A stretch of 64,000 bases of DNA from Serratia proteamaculans_D (GTDB taxonomy: Bacteria > Pseudomonadota > Gammaproteobacteria > Enterobacterales > Enterobacteriaceae), in NCBI RefSeq assembly GCF_049959315.1, contig NZ_CP188201.1. The stretch is one strand, 5' to 3'. Each line of letters starts with the position of its first letter. The first letter of the stretch is position 1. Positions 24,369-32,831 of the stretch are shown here, piece after piece. The notes under the pieces are model-generated. The model was not told the origin of the DNA. It did not search any database and was given only the letters and a program-made list of their open reading frames with translations. Both the position numbers and the translations under genes were made by a program.

Positions 24369-25121
24369 TTAACCTACCGAATAACCACCGTCAATAGTGA
24401 TAATTTGGCCAATGATAGAACGGGCATTATCCGAAGCCAGGAAAAGTGCCGTTGCAGCAATCTCCTCGGTTGTAACAATACGCCCGGTAGGCATTTTGCT
24501 GAGAAATTTTTCCTTCGCTATCGGATCGTTCCCCACAAACCGGTCAAACATTGCTGTTGCTACTGGCCCAGGAGCAATGGCGTTAACCCGTACCCCGTCA
24601 GCGGCAACTTCAAGTGCGGCGGAGCGCGTTAATCCGTTTACTGCATGTTTACTTGCTGAATAGACGCTGCCGCCAGGAATACCGACTTGCCCGGCTTGGG
24701 ATGAGAAATTAACTAAACTGCCTGAACCCTGTTTGCACATAACCGGCAGAACATGTTTCATCACAAGCTGAGTTCCCAGCACATTGGTATCAAATACATG
24801 GCGGAAGTCTTCGGCTGTGGTTTTGTCATGCGAAATAGGTTGCCCCTCTGTACCTGCAACATTAAGCAATACATCGATTGTCCCAAAGACTTGTTGCGTG
24901 TACTTAATTAATTCGGAAACCTGATTTTCAAATACGATATCGGCTAAAAAGAAGTGAGTCTCAGTATTGATTTGACGTAGTTCGGTTTCTAATTCCCTAC
25001 CTCTTTGCTCATTACGTCCTGAAATTACTACATTATATCCCACTTGACTGAACGTGCGGGCACATTCTTCGCCAATTCCGCTAAGCGCACCAGTAATTAT
25101 GACGGTTTTTTTCTTAGACAT
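24369..25121 (-). CDS. SDR-family oxidoreductase (FabG-like)
   Basis: 250 residues, the standard classical SDR length. TGALSGIGEE (TGxxxGIG), NVAG near residue 88, Ser in VNFSSQ and YSASK give the full catalytic set, and the C-terminal GQIITIDGGYSVG is typical of FabG-like enzymes. Substrate unknown. It is divergent from a PAS-LuxR regulator gene 264 bases away and convergent with the Bor gene. Unrelated at neighbour level to the SDR gene at 21906, so two separate acquisitions are likely. Confidence 0.9.
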   Translation of the reverse strand: MSKKKTVIITGALSGIGEECARTFSQVGYNVVISGRNEQRGRELETELRQINTETHFFLADIVFENQVSELIKYTQQVFGTIDVLLNVAGTEGQPISHDKTTAEDFRHVFDTNVLGTQLVMKHVLPVMCKQGSGSLVNFSSQAGQVGIPGGSVYSASKHAVNGLTRSAALEVAADGVRVNAIAPGPVATAMFDRFVGNDPIAKEKFLSKMPTGRIVTTEEIAATALFLASDNARSIIGQIITIDGGYSVG

Positions 25122-25385
25122 CCTGAATCTCCATGGACTGTAAAATACCTACCCCAGTATAGATTGGCATTCAGGAAACGGAAATAAAACATCCTGTTTT
25201 TAATTGCACTGTAGTTATAATGGAGCGCTGTTTTAATACGTAAAATAATAATGAAAAGTATTGTTACATTATATTCGTAAAACGAGAAGGTTTTTAGGTT
25301 GCAGAAATATGTTACTTATAGAGTGAAAGTGAAGGATTGTGCTTTCGTTTACAGTGAAAGACCGAAAGTCCATGGGAGGACTTCC

Positions 25386-26069
25386 ATGACCAAGATAGAC
25401 AGTAGACAGTTTTCACCTTTGGATGAGAAGAATGCCCCAACCATTGAGTATTATCTGGACAATCCCGTAATACCTGCTTGTGCTGGTATTACCCTTGTTA
25501 AAGATCTCAATCACCGCTTTGTTGCATCTAACTTGTTGTTTAGTCGGTTCTCTGGCGTAGATCCATATAGGTTGCCGACGCTTGATGACTCAGACATGCC
25601 ATGGGCTGAAAGAGGCGATATTTATAGGGATCATGAGAAAGCGATCCTTGCAGGTGAGGTTTACAATGTTCTTGAACCCCTCCCAGGAATCGTTCATGCT
25701 TTTTTACATACTTCTAAACAAGTTATATATGACAAGAATGGATTTCCTGCAGGGACCACGGCAACAGCTATTATTATGAATGGTCATGTTGATTTTCATA
25801 ATGTTACCGGTGTGTCAAAAGTGTTGAAAATATCATCATACAAAGATGTAAAACTAAGTGCTAATGAGGCTAAGTTACTGTTCTTCCTTTTAAAAGGATT
25901 GAAAAGAAAGCAAATATCAGAGCTTTTGAATATTAATCTTGCTAATTATGACTATTGCATGAGAAGCCTGAAAGTCAAGTTCAATGTGACTTCAAGTGTT
26001 CAGCTTATAGATGAGTGCATTAAGCTAGGGTATCAGGATACATTTCCTTTTCAGATTTTTTTCAAATAG
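25386..26069 (+). CDS. PAS domain plus LuxR-type helix-turn-helix regulator
   Basis: 227 residues. Residues about 25-150 have PAS-like features (VKDLNHRFVASNLLFSRFSG), then a C-terminal LuxR-like DNA-binding domain (LSANEAKLLFFLLKGLKRKQISELLNI). ATG 25386 is chosen because GGGAGGA lies six bases upstream; the frame extends to 25299 without a good site. The pattern matches the PAS-HTH regulators scattered in Enterobacterales islands. A target is not evident; the divergent SDR gene is the nearest candidate. Confidence 0.75.
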   Translation: MTKIDSRQFSPLDEKNAPTIEYYLDNPVIPACAGITLVKDLNHRFVASNLLFSRFSGVDPYRLPTLDDSDMPWAERGDIYRDHEKAILAGEVYNVLEPLPGIVHAFLHTSKQVIYDKNGFPAGTTATAIIMNGHVDFHNVTGVSKVLKISSYKDVKLSANEAKLLFFLLKGLKRKQISELLNINLANYDYCMRSLKVKFNVTSSVQLIDECIKLGYQDTFPFQIFFK

Positions 26070-26732
26070 TTATCGTGAGTTTCTTGGTTTTATCCTATGA
26101 CTTCTCATAGGATCTTAAATCCTTCGTTTTGACACGTTAACATAATTAATATTATTCTACTCCAACGCGTTGTTAATTAAAAAACTATAAATAAGCATTA
26201 TAATATCTTCTGATGTTATTACTTCCGAATTTATTTAAATGACGGCCAGGGCGTTGAAAATATGTAACGTCAGGGAACCTATCAACACTTAGTTTTAGAA
26301 GGATTATAATGCATGAGGTAATGTATTCGACAAGGAAAAACAAAATGAATCGATGATGGTAAATCGAGGCTTGATATCTGTACAGATACATAGATGTCCA
26401 CTTTTTTGATATCGGTGCTGAAAGCCCATATTTCAGACATATGTGCCGTATATCCGTTCGTGTTTCCTAGATTTGCACGTTTTCTGCCTAATAATATAAT
26501 GTGACGTAATGGTAAATTTACCATTCCTATAAAAATTAAAAAAATATAACCCTGATATTTTTTAGCGAGCTACTGCTTCAACTTACCTTCCATAGGATCT
26601 TTTTACCATACACAAGCAGCATGTTTGACAGCCCAGCGAAAACCTTTTCTGTTGCGAAAAGATTTTCCTGTGGTGAGTACCGTATTGATCTGGGCAGCAT
26701 AGCGCCGGTCATGATTCAACGGAGTGCTGCTA
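26070..26732. other. AT-rich gap with palindrome and hairpins
   Basis: About 660 bases without a supported gene. Visible structure: an 18-bp perfect palindrome at 26508-26525; a 12-bp imperfect hairpin GAAAACCTTTTC / GAAAAGATTTTC (26638-26667); and GCAGCA at 26616 and at 26694, both complementary to TGCTGC (26725-26730) just before a small gene. Two minus-strand frames of 68-80 codons look spurious. It marks the junction between the regulator segment and the relaxase-integrase end of the island. Confidence 0.45.
26508..26525. repeat. 18-bp perfect palindrome
   Basis: AATGGTAAATTTACCATT reads the same on both strands. It stands alone in an AT-rich gap with an A-rich stretch to its right. Candidate protein-binding site; nothing nearby says for which protein. 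Confidence 0.5.
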
Positions 26733-26879
26733 ATGCCTTATTCTGATACACCTGAACAGGCCTCCATCATCGATTGGTCTGGAAGCAAACTGGTAGTAAA
26801 GGCTTTTGCCGACACCGGTAAAGCGCCCACACTGGTACGGTTCGTGGGTGATGTTATCGCTGGAGGTCTGGCATGCTGA
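26733..26879 (+). CDS. Small island protein, 48 aa, upstream of the relaxase-like gene
   Basis: 48 residues beginning MPYSDTPEQASIIDWSG. GGAG at 26721 is eight bases before the ATG, and its stop overlaps the relaxase-like start (ATG at 26873), so the two are translationally coupled. This coupling is the main reason to believe it. A Gly-Ala-rich C-terminus (VGDVIAGGLAC) is visible but no domain. It may be the truncated end of a longer gene in intact relatives. Confidence 0.45.
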   Translation: MPYSDTPEQASIIDWSGSKLVVKAFADTGKAPTLVRFVGDVIAGGLAC

Positions 26880-28573
26880 AGGCCATCAAAGAGCTGCTTG
26901 TCGGACCCTGGGATATGCCGGCAAAGCGAACGGCAAGCACTTCAGGCTCACGGGGCCCTGCTGGCTACTATATGCCCGCGTCAGCAGAACAGCTTTTGAG
27001 CACGGCATCTCGTAAGCAGTGCTTACAGCAGTTATGGGAAAATTGTGCGCTTCCCAAAGACCTCTATGAACAATTCTATCTGCAGCCATTGAAGCAGCTC
27101 ATGACGTTGATGCAGGTGTTGCCGGCGACGCCTCTGGGCGAGTATGCCAGGGAAGGGGGGTTAGTTGATGTGACCCTGCAGACGACAACGTATGCGGTGC
27201 GCCTGGCCAAAGGGCACATGTTACCTCCTGGGGCCGCACCGGAAGAACAATCTGCCCAGAATGTACAATGGAATGTCGTGGTGTTTTACGCTGCGCTTTG
27301 GCGCTATCTGCCGCTGTTGAGTCAGCTGCAGGGGGAGTACCAAAGTGGCCGCGCCTGGTTACCTGGTCTGACAGTGCCGAGTGAACCTTACCGCTTTCGT
27401 TTCAGTGCGATTCCGCCAACCCCGACATTGACGACAAGTCAGAGTACGATGATTTCGGCCCGGCTGTTGCCAGCAGAGGTCATTGACTGGCTATCAACAC
27501 TGCCGGCGGCTACACACTCGTTGATGACGATCGCTTCCCGACAGTCTGGCGCTTTACCTGTGATAGACGAAATCGTCCAGGAAGCGGCCAAGCTGGCGCG
27601 CGGCGACAGCCTGTCCGTAGCGTCCTCTCCTGCATCCATCTCCAACACATTGACAGTAGCCTTACCGTCGGTGGCGCCGACTACAGAAAATATCACCTCA
27701 TCAGTGCCCTTGGTTGATTTGCAAAGTGCAGTCAGCAGCACCAACCCTCCGCTTGTTGAGGATCAATTGCCGGCAGAGACATTAAATCTGCCTGAAGAGT
27801 CAGCAACGGCGGGATTACTGAGCTCGGCCCTAGATATGCCGGTAAACGATAAACCTTTGGCTGAGAGGGCGTTAGCGCCTGAAACGGTGGTCGGCATCGA
27901 GGAGGACATGCAGACCCTGTTGTCATTAATGGCGGTTAAGGTGTCTGCTCCGGTGAACCAGGCAGAACAGGAGTTCGGGGACGCCCCTCACGCAGATGAA
28001 GGCCCTATGCCTGCCGATAACCCTGTGCTTTCTGCTGAAGTGATTCAGGGAGCTGAGGCTGCCGAAATAAACCGGGAGTCAGACGCCTTCGATGATATAG
28101 CTGCCGACGTGGCAGATTCAACACCTGAATTTTGTGCCCCTCAAACTACTGACCTCGCTCCCTTGCAATCGCAAAAACCGGGCATTGAAGGCGATGGGAG
28201 CATAACTCCCGGAGAAGTCTTTTGGCGTTGGTTGGCTGATGGACTCAATTCTAATGAGATCCCCATTAACTCCGTAGGAACGCGGGTTCATCTTGTTTCT
28301 GGTTTTGTCTTTATCACCGTACCTGGAGTTTTTTATTTGTACCTGAAACAGGCTGGTCTGGATGGCTCTCAACGAGAAGTCCTTCAGGAGGATTTTGAAC
28401 GCCTGGAGAAACATCGTCGGGTCAAGGGAAAGCGATTTTATTTTGCACACCTGTATGAAACATCAGAGCGCACAGGTGCGTTTAAACGAACCAAAGGTTA
28501 CCTCGTTAAAGCAAGTTTGCTCTATCGGGGGAAAAACCTGCCGGACGATAGTCCGGTTCTGGTGATCCCTTGA
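26873..28573 (+). CDS. TraI-like MobH relaxase homologue with degenerate active site
   Basis: 566 residues. N-terminal TraI_2-like domain (about 28-185; GPAGYYMPASAEQLL at its start), a long low-complexity Ala/Pro/Glu/Ser linker (about 225-450), and a C-terminal DUF1528-like winged domain (about 455-566; GEVFWRWLADGLNSNEIPIN, VHLVSGFVFITVPGVFY). In active MobH relaxases residues 83-100 hold a His triplet and a His after Leu-Asp, and residues 140-147 hold LLHDIGK. Here these read LPATPLGEY, GGLVDV and ALWRYLPL, so the metal ligands are gone. Probably a non-catalytic paralogue or relic. The integrase gene follows 67 bases on. Confidence 0.8.
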   Translation: MLKAIKELLVGPWDMPAKRTASTSGSRGPAGYYMPASAEQLLSTASRKQCLQQLWENCALPKDLYEQFYLQPLKQLMTLMQVLPATPLGEYAREGGLVDVTLQTTTYAVRLAKGHMLPPGAAPEEQSAQNVQWNVVVFYAALWRYLPLLSQLQGEYQSGRAWLPGLTVPSEPYRFRFSAIPPTPTLTTSQSTMISARLLPAEVIDWLSTLPAATHSLMTIASRQSGALPVIDEIVQEAAKLARGDSLSVASSPASISNTLTVALPSVAPTTENITSSVPLVDLQSAVSSTNPPLVEDQLPAETLNLPEESATAGLLSSALDMPVNDKPLAERALAPETVVGIEEDMQTLLSLMAVKVSAPVNQAEQEFGDAPHADEGPMPADNPVLSAEVIQGAEAAEINRESDAFDDIAADVADSTPEFCAPQTTDLAPLQSQKPGIEGDGSITPGEVFWRWLADGLNSNEIPINSVGTRVHLVSGFVFITVPGVFYLYLKQAGLDGSQREVLQEDFERLEKHRRVKGKRFYFAHLYETSERTGAFKRTKGYLVKASLLYRGKNLPDDSPVLVIP

Positions 28574-28640
28574 TAGGGATTAATCGTGTCTTGTGACCAC
28601 ATCATGTTCGCAAGACTTCTATTTAAACTAGGGAGATATC

Positions 28641-29654
28641 ATGCATAAATCGCGTGTTATGGATTGGGACACCTTGCTCGAAGAGTATTTTTTCTCAAAG
28701 GTGTTACGCCCGGAAACTGAAAGGAGCTATCGCAGAGTGGTTGCTGTTTTCAGGAGATTTATAGGGTATGGCACGTTACCGGATGCAGTCACGAACCGAG
28801 AACTGATTTTGTGGCGTAGAGACATGTTGGGAAGGGGTTTAACAACAAGCACGTGGAATAACAAAGCTCGCCATTTACGTGCGATTTACAACCAGGGGAT
28901 GAAGAAAAAATGGCTCAACGTAGAGGAAAATCCGCTAAATGAAACGCAAGTGCCGCCGGGTAACAAGCGTAAAAAAACACTGAACCGTGACCAGTTGGTT
29001 AAAGTGAATCTGGTATTAGAACAATTTGAAGAACGCGAAAAATTAAGGGTAGGTAAATGTCGTCCTTGTGCGCTCTTTCCTGTGTGGTATTGGCGGACTG
29101 TCATAGACGTCTTGCGTTCGACTGGGATGCGGCAAAACCAGTTATTACATATACGACTAATGGATGTAGATCTGGAGGCAAACTCGATGTTGCTGTGTAA
29201 AGAAGGAAGTAAAACGCATCGAGAGTGGTTAGTTCCTATCGTGAGCTTTGTCCGGGAACGGATGCGAATACTTGTTGGCCGCGCGATAGCACAGGGGGCA
29301 GAACCGGCAGATTATCTGTTCGATGTGGCGCGATTCTTGAATCCATTAGATGAGGTTGACGCAGAGCCTGCAATCCAACCTTTTCGCTCGTTCTTCACCA
29401 GGCTAACGAAAGAATGTGGTTTTAAGGTGAGTCCACATCGCTTTAGACATACCCTGGCGACTGAAATGATGAAGTCACCCGATCGTAATTTGGCAATGGT
29501 TAAAGGTTTGCTTGGGCATCGGAGTGTCAGCACAACAATGGAATATGTCGAACTGGATTTAAAGATTACCGGGCAAGCGTTAGAGGATGAGTTGTCGCTG
29601 TATATGGATGTGAAACCCGCGCGTGAAGATGAGGCCAGACTCGTCTTGACATAA
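28641..29654 (+). CDS. XerC/D-type tyrosine integrase of the tRNA-Phe island
   Basis: 337 residues. N-terminal SAM-like core-binding domain (about 5-100) and a catalytic domain with Arg164 (STGMRQNQ), the HRFRH box with His266 and Arg269, a GH pair in LLGHRSVSTT, and nucleophile Tyr302 (MEYVEL). All catalytic residues are present, so it should be active. It points at the tRNA-Phe gene and ends about 200 bases from its 3' end, as expected for the enzyme that inserted the island there. GGGAG precedes the ATG by six bases. Confidence 0.9.
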   Translation: MHKSRVMDWDTLLEEYFFSKVLRPETERSYRRVVAVFRRFIGYGTLPDAVTNRELILWRRDMLGRGLTTSTWNNKARHLRAIYNQGMKKKWLNVEENPLNETQVPPGNKRKKTLNRDQLVKVNLVLEQFEEREKLRVGKCRPCALFPVWYWRTVIDVLRSTGMRQNQLLHIRLMDVDLEANSMLLCKEGSKTHREWLVPIVSFVRERMRILVGRAIAQGAEPADYLFDVARFLNPLDEVDAEPAIQPFRSFFTRLTKECGFKVSPHRFRHTLATEMMKSPDRNLAMVKGLLGHRSVSTTMEYVELDLKITGQALEDELSLYMDVKPAREDEARLVLT

Positions 29655-29852
29655 CTTTAACAAGCTGTAAAAATCAACAGTGATCGAGAAAAGGACGCCT
29701 GTGCTCGAACACAGGCATCCCTTTTAAGAGGAACCTAGTTATTAATATCGAGTGTGCAAATTCGGAAAACACTGCGATATCAACCTGCCAGTTCCTTTGT
29801 TCCGCCCGTTAAAGGGTGTGCCTCTAACCAGCGTGCTTTGATGCAGAATTAG

Positions 29853-29928
29853 TGGTGCCCGGACTCGGAATCGAACCAAGGACACGGGGATTTTCAATCC
29901 CCTGCTCTACCGACTGAGCTATCCGGGC
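29853..29928 (-). tRNA. pheU: tRNA-Phe (GAA)
   Basis: 76 bases on the minus strand beginning GCCCGGATAGCTC and ending GAGTCCGGGCACCA. The anticodon arm GGGGATTGAAAATCCCC gives anticodon GAA. All four arms close. CCA is encoded. Its position beside yjdC-dsbD is that of E. coli pheU, the site used by SPI-7-type islands; here the island lies on its 3' side. Confidence 0.97.
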
Positions 29929-30087
29929 AACGCGCAGCATTAAACCGTATTGGCCGAAGGCAGTCAACGGCTTTATGAATGAAATCAGGTAAAACGCGTC
30001 TGGTTGCTGGCTTTTCGGTCAAAGGGCGCAAAAATTGCGCCGGGTTGGCCAAAATTCTGCGACGGCGCTATACCGTCGCACACTGAA

Positions 30088-30663
30088 TTAGCTTAACGCC
30101 CCGTTTCTGCGGCACTGAGCCACCTGCAAGATGTCTTCTGCCAGCCGCTTGGCCACGGAAACGTCCTGTAGCTGGCGTTTTACCAGCAGTTTGCTCAGGC
30201 AACCCTCCTGAATCAGCTCCATCTGTTGTGCCACCATATCGGCGTCGTCGGCATCCATTTCACGCAGTAAATCGCGGGTCAGATCCAGTGACGTCAGCTT
30301 CTGTTGCTCAGCCAGTTGGTGGATCGGGTGATCCACTTCCGGAAAGAAGCTGCAGGCAGCGATAAACAAACAGCCGGGATAGCGGTCGTGTTTGACGTAT
30401 TCTTCCAAAACGTCATAGCGCGCCAGCAGCTTTTGTTGCGGGCTCAGATTTTCGTCCAGCAGCAACTGGCGACGCCAGGTGTCAATTTGCTGGCCATGAT
30501 AGCGCAGGCAGTCATACAGCAGCGCTTCACGATCCGGCCAGAACCGTTTCAGGTCGCCCGGCTGTACATCGAGTTTCTCCGCCAGCATTTCCAGTGTGGT
30601 GGTCGCCAGGCCCTGTTGTTCCAACAGCCCCAGTGCCGTATCAAGGACGTGTTCACGTTGCAC
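30088..30663 (-). CDS. yjdC: TetR-family regulator YjdC
   Basis: 191 residues. N-terminal helix-turn-helix of TetR type (TTLEMLAEKLDVQPGDLKRFWPDREALLYDCL), followed by a ligand domain containing KHDRYPGCLFIAA and HPIHQLAEQQK, which agrees closely with E. coli YjdC. GTG 30663 is chosen because GGAGG lies nine bases upstream; a TTG further up would sit before that site. It is just downstream of dsbD on the same strand. Ligand and targets are not known to me. Confidence 0.9.
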   Translation of the reverse strand: MQREHVLDTALGLLEQQGLATTTLEMLAEKLDVQPGDLKRFWPDREALLYDCLRYHGQQIDTWRRQLLLDENLSPQQKLLARYDVLEEYVKHDRYPGCLFIAACSFFPEVDHPIHQLAEQQKLTSLDLTRDLLREMDADDADMVAQQMELIQEGCLSKLLVKRQLQDVSVAKRLAEDILQVAQCRRNGALS

Positions 30664-30703
30664 TTGTGCTTCCTCCAAATTCGGTTCCGATCCTCAGTGT
30701 TAT

Positions 30704-32410
30704 TTATTGCACCGTTTTCTGCAAATGCGCGTTGAACGCCGCGGCATCCATAAATCCGGTAACCCGTTGGCTGGTTAACTCTTGCCCCGTGCCGTTAAAG
30801 AACAAAATAGTAGGTAATCCCAGGACTTTCAGGTGCTTAAGGAGCGCAACCTGCTCGCTATTGTTGGCCGTGACATCCGCCTGCAGCAGCACCGTGTTGG
30901 CAAGCGCGGCCTGAACACGCGCATCGCTGAAGGTATACTTCTCGAATTCCTTGCAAGCGACGCACCAGTCGGCGTACAGATCCAGCATCACCGGCTTCCC
31001 CTGTGCCTGCTGCAGTGCCGCATTAAGCTGATCGACATTACTGATACGTGTGAAGTTCAGGTGTTGTACCGTTGCCTGCTGTGCGCTGCTGGTGCCAAAG
31101 GCCCAGTCTTGCAGCGGTCGCGCAGCAATGACGGCAGCCGCCAGCAGCAGCAATTGCAATGCCCGTACCCAGCCGCGGGAGGTCTTAAGGCTCAGCGCGA
31201 AGGCCCAGCCGAAGAACGCCAGGCCGAGCAGGCTCCACAACCGTAGTCCCCACACATCACCGATCACCCGCTCCAGCAGGAATACCGGCAGCGCCAGGAT
31301 CACAAAGCCGAAAGCCTCTTTGACATACTGCATCCATGGGCCACTGCGTGGCAACAGACGGTTACCGAACAGGGTCACCAGCACCAGCGGGATGCCCATC
31401 CCCAGCGCATACAGATACAAGGTGCCGCCGCCAGCCCACATATTGCCGCTTTGGGCAATGTACAACAGGATGGCGCTGAGCGGCGCGGTGGTACAAGGGG
31501 AGCAAATAAGCCCGGCCAGTGCGCCCATCAGGAACACGCCAGGCAGCGAACCGCCTTGTTGAGTGTTGCTCCAGCCCGCCAGCCGGGTTTGCAGCGAAGA
31601 AGGTAACTGCAGCGAATACAGACCGAACATCGACAGTGCCAGGGCGATAAACAGCACCGACAGGCCGATGAGCACATACGGATGTTGTAGCGCTGCCTGA
31701 AATTGCAAGCCGGCGGCGGCAACCACCAAACCCAACAAGGTGTAGGTCAGCGCCATGCCCTGCACATAAACCACCGCCAGTGCCAGTATACGGCCGCTGC
31801 TGTGCGGTTTTTCACGCCCAAGAATGATGCCGGAAATCAGCGGATACATCGGCAATACGCAGGGGGTGAAAGCAATACCAATGCCAATCAGCAGTGCCCA
31901 TAGCGGGGAGAATGGCAGGCTGGCCGGCACCGGTTCTTCTGGCGTGCTGACTGGCAGTGCGGCTGTGGCGCTCACCGCATCCAGCGGGATCACCCGCGTT
32001 TCCGGCGGATAGCAGAAACCTGCTTCGGCGCAGCCCTGATAAGTCACGCTCAGGCTGGCGCCGCTGGTGGCCTGCTGCAGAGGGATTAGCAGATTCAGCT
32101 GTTGTTTGAAAATAGAGACTTCGCCGAAGAACTCATCCTTGTGGCTCAGCCCGGCCGGCAGCTCAAAGGAGCCTAGCGTCGCTTGCTGTGGCACCAGTTT
32201 TATCTGCTGGCGATAGAGGTAATAACCGGGGCGGATTTGCCAGTTCAGCGTCAGCTGGTGGTCCTGCTGCTTAAAATCGAAGGCAAAAGCCTGATCGACC
32301 GGCACGAACTGGTTGCCGCCGTTCGGGGAGAACAGCGATGCCTGGGCCGCCTGCGGCAAAAAAAACAGGCTGCAAAGCAGGAATATCAATTTAATGAGGC
32401 GTTGATCCAT
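30704..32410 (-). CDS. dsbD: Thiol:disulfide interchange protein DsbD
   Basis: 568 residues. Signal peptide, periplasmic N-terminal domain (about 25-145) with CAEAGFCYPPE cysteines, eight membrane helices (about 170-440) with Cys in FTPCVLPM and the SPCTTAPL pair, and a C-terminal thioredoxin-like domain with WCVACKEFE. It carries electrons from cytoplasmic thioredoxin to periplasmic DsbC, DsbG and CcmG. The start overlaps the 3' end of cutA by 25 bases, as in E. coli, and the two are co-transcribed. Confidence 0.97.
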   Translation of the reverse strand: MDQRLIKLIFLLCSLFFLPQAAQASLFSPNGGNQFVPVDQAFAFDFKQQDHQLTLNWQIRPGYYLYRQQIKLVPQQATLGSFELPAGLSHKDEFFGEVSIFKQQLNLLIPLQQATSGASLSVTYQGCAEAGFCYPPETRVIPLDAVSATAALPVSTPEEPVPASLPFSPLWALLIGIGIAFTPCVLPMYPLISGIILGREKPHSSGRILALAVVYVQGMALTYTLLGLVVAAAGLQFQAALQHPYVLIGLSVLFIALALSMFGLYSLQLPSSLQTRLAGWSNTQQGGSLPGVFLMGALAGLICSPCTTAPLSAILLYIAQSGNMWAGGGTLYLYALGMGIPLVLVTLFGNRLLPRSGPWMQYVKEAFGFVILALPVFLLERVIGDVWGLRLWSLLGLAFFGWAFALSLKTSRGWVRALQLLLLAAAVIAARPLQDWAFGTSSAQQATVQHLNFTRISNVDQLNAALQQAQGKPVMLDLYADWCVACKEFEKYTFSDARVQAALANTVLLQADVTANNSEQVALLKHLKVLGLPTILFFNGTGQELTSQRVTGFMDAAAFNAHLQKTVQ

Positions 32411-32709
32411 AACAGGTAGTCTTTATCTCCAGCCATCACCGGCAGCACCAGCAGCTCGGGCGTCTGATACGGGTGATGTTGTTTCAGGTAGTTGAGCAGG
32501 GCGTCTTGATGGCGGCGTTGGCTTTTAAACAGCATCTGCACTTCGTACTCCTGTTCCAGTTTCCCTTCCCAGTAGTATAACGATGACGCGCCGGGCAGCA
32601 GCGTGACGCAGGCCGCCAGCTTTTCCCCCAAAACCCGCGCCGCCAGGTCTTGAGCCGTGGCTTCATCGGGTGCGGTGCAGAGTATGACGACAGCTTCGCA
32701 ATCAGACAT
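32386..32709 (-). CDS. cutA: Divalent-cation tolerance protein CutA
   Basis: 107 residues from ATG 32709 with a GAGAGGG site upstream. The CutA1 fold signature is clear: VVILCTAPDEATAQDLAARVLGEKLAACV, YYWEGKLEQEYEV and YKTPELLVLPV-type end (here HPYQTPELLVLPV). A small trimeric cytoplasmic protein linked to copper tolerance. Its 3' end overlaps dsbD. Confidence 0.96.
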   Translation of the reverse strand: MSDCEAVVILCTAPDEATAQDLAARVLGEKLAACVTLLPGASSLYYWEGKLEQEYEVQMLFKSQRRHQDALLNYLKQHHPYQTPELLVLPVMAGDKDYLLWINASLN

Positions 32710-32831
32710 CTTCAGCCCTCTCATCGAGATTATCAGTGGGCACTATACCTTGAAGGGCGGTCGGCTAGAAGGCGAGTTTATCGCCAATGGGGCGGGGTGG
32801 AGAAACCGGGGCCGCAGCCCCAGTGAAAGCA

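Noticed and set aside
26185..26524. Two overlapping minus-strand frames of 68 and 80 codons
   Set aside because: Very AT-rich, no Shine-Dalgarno site, no recognisable protein character.
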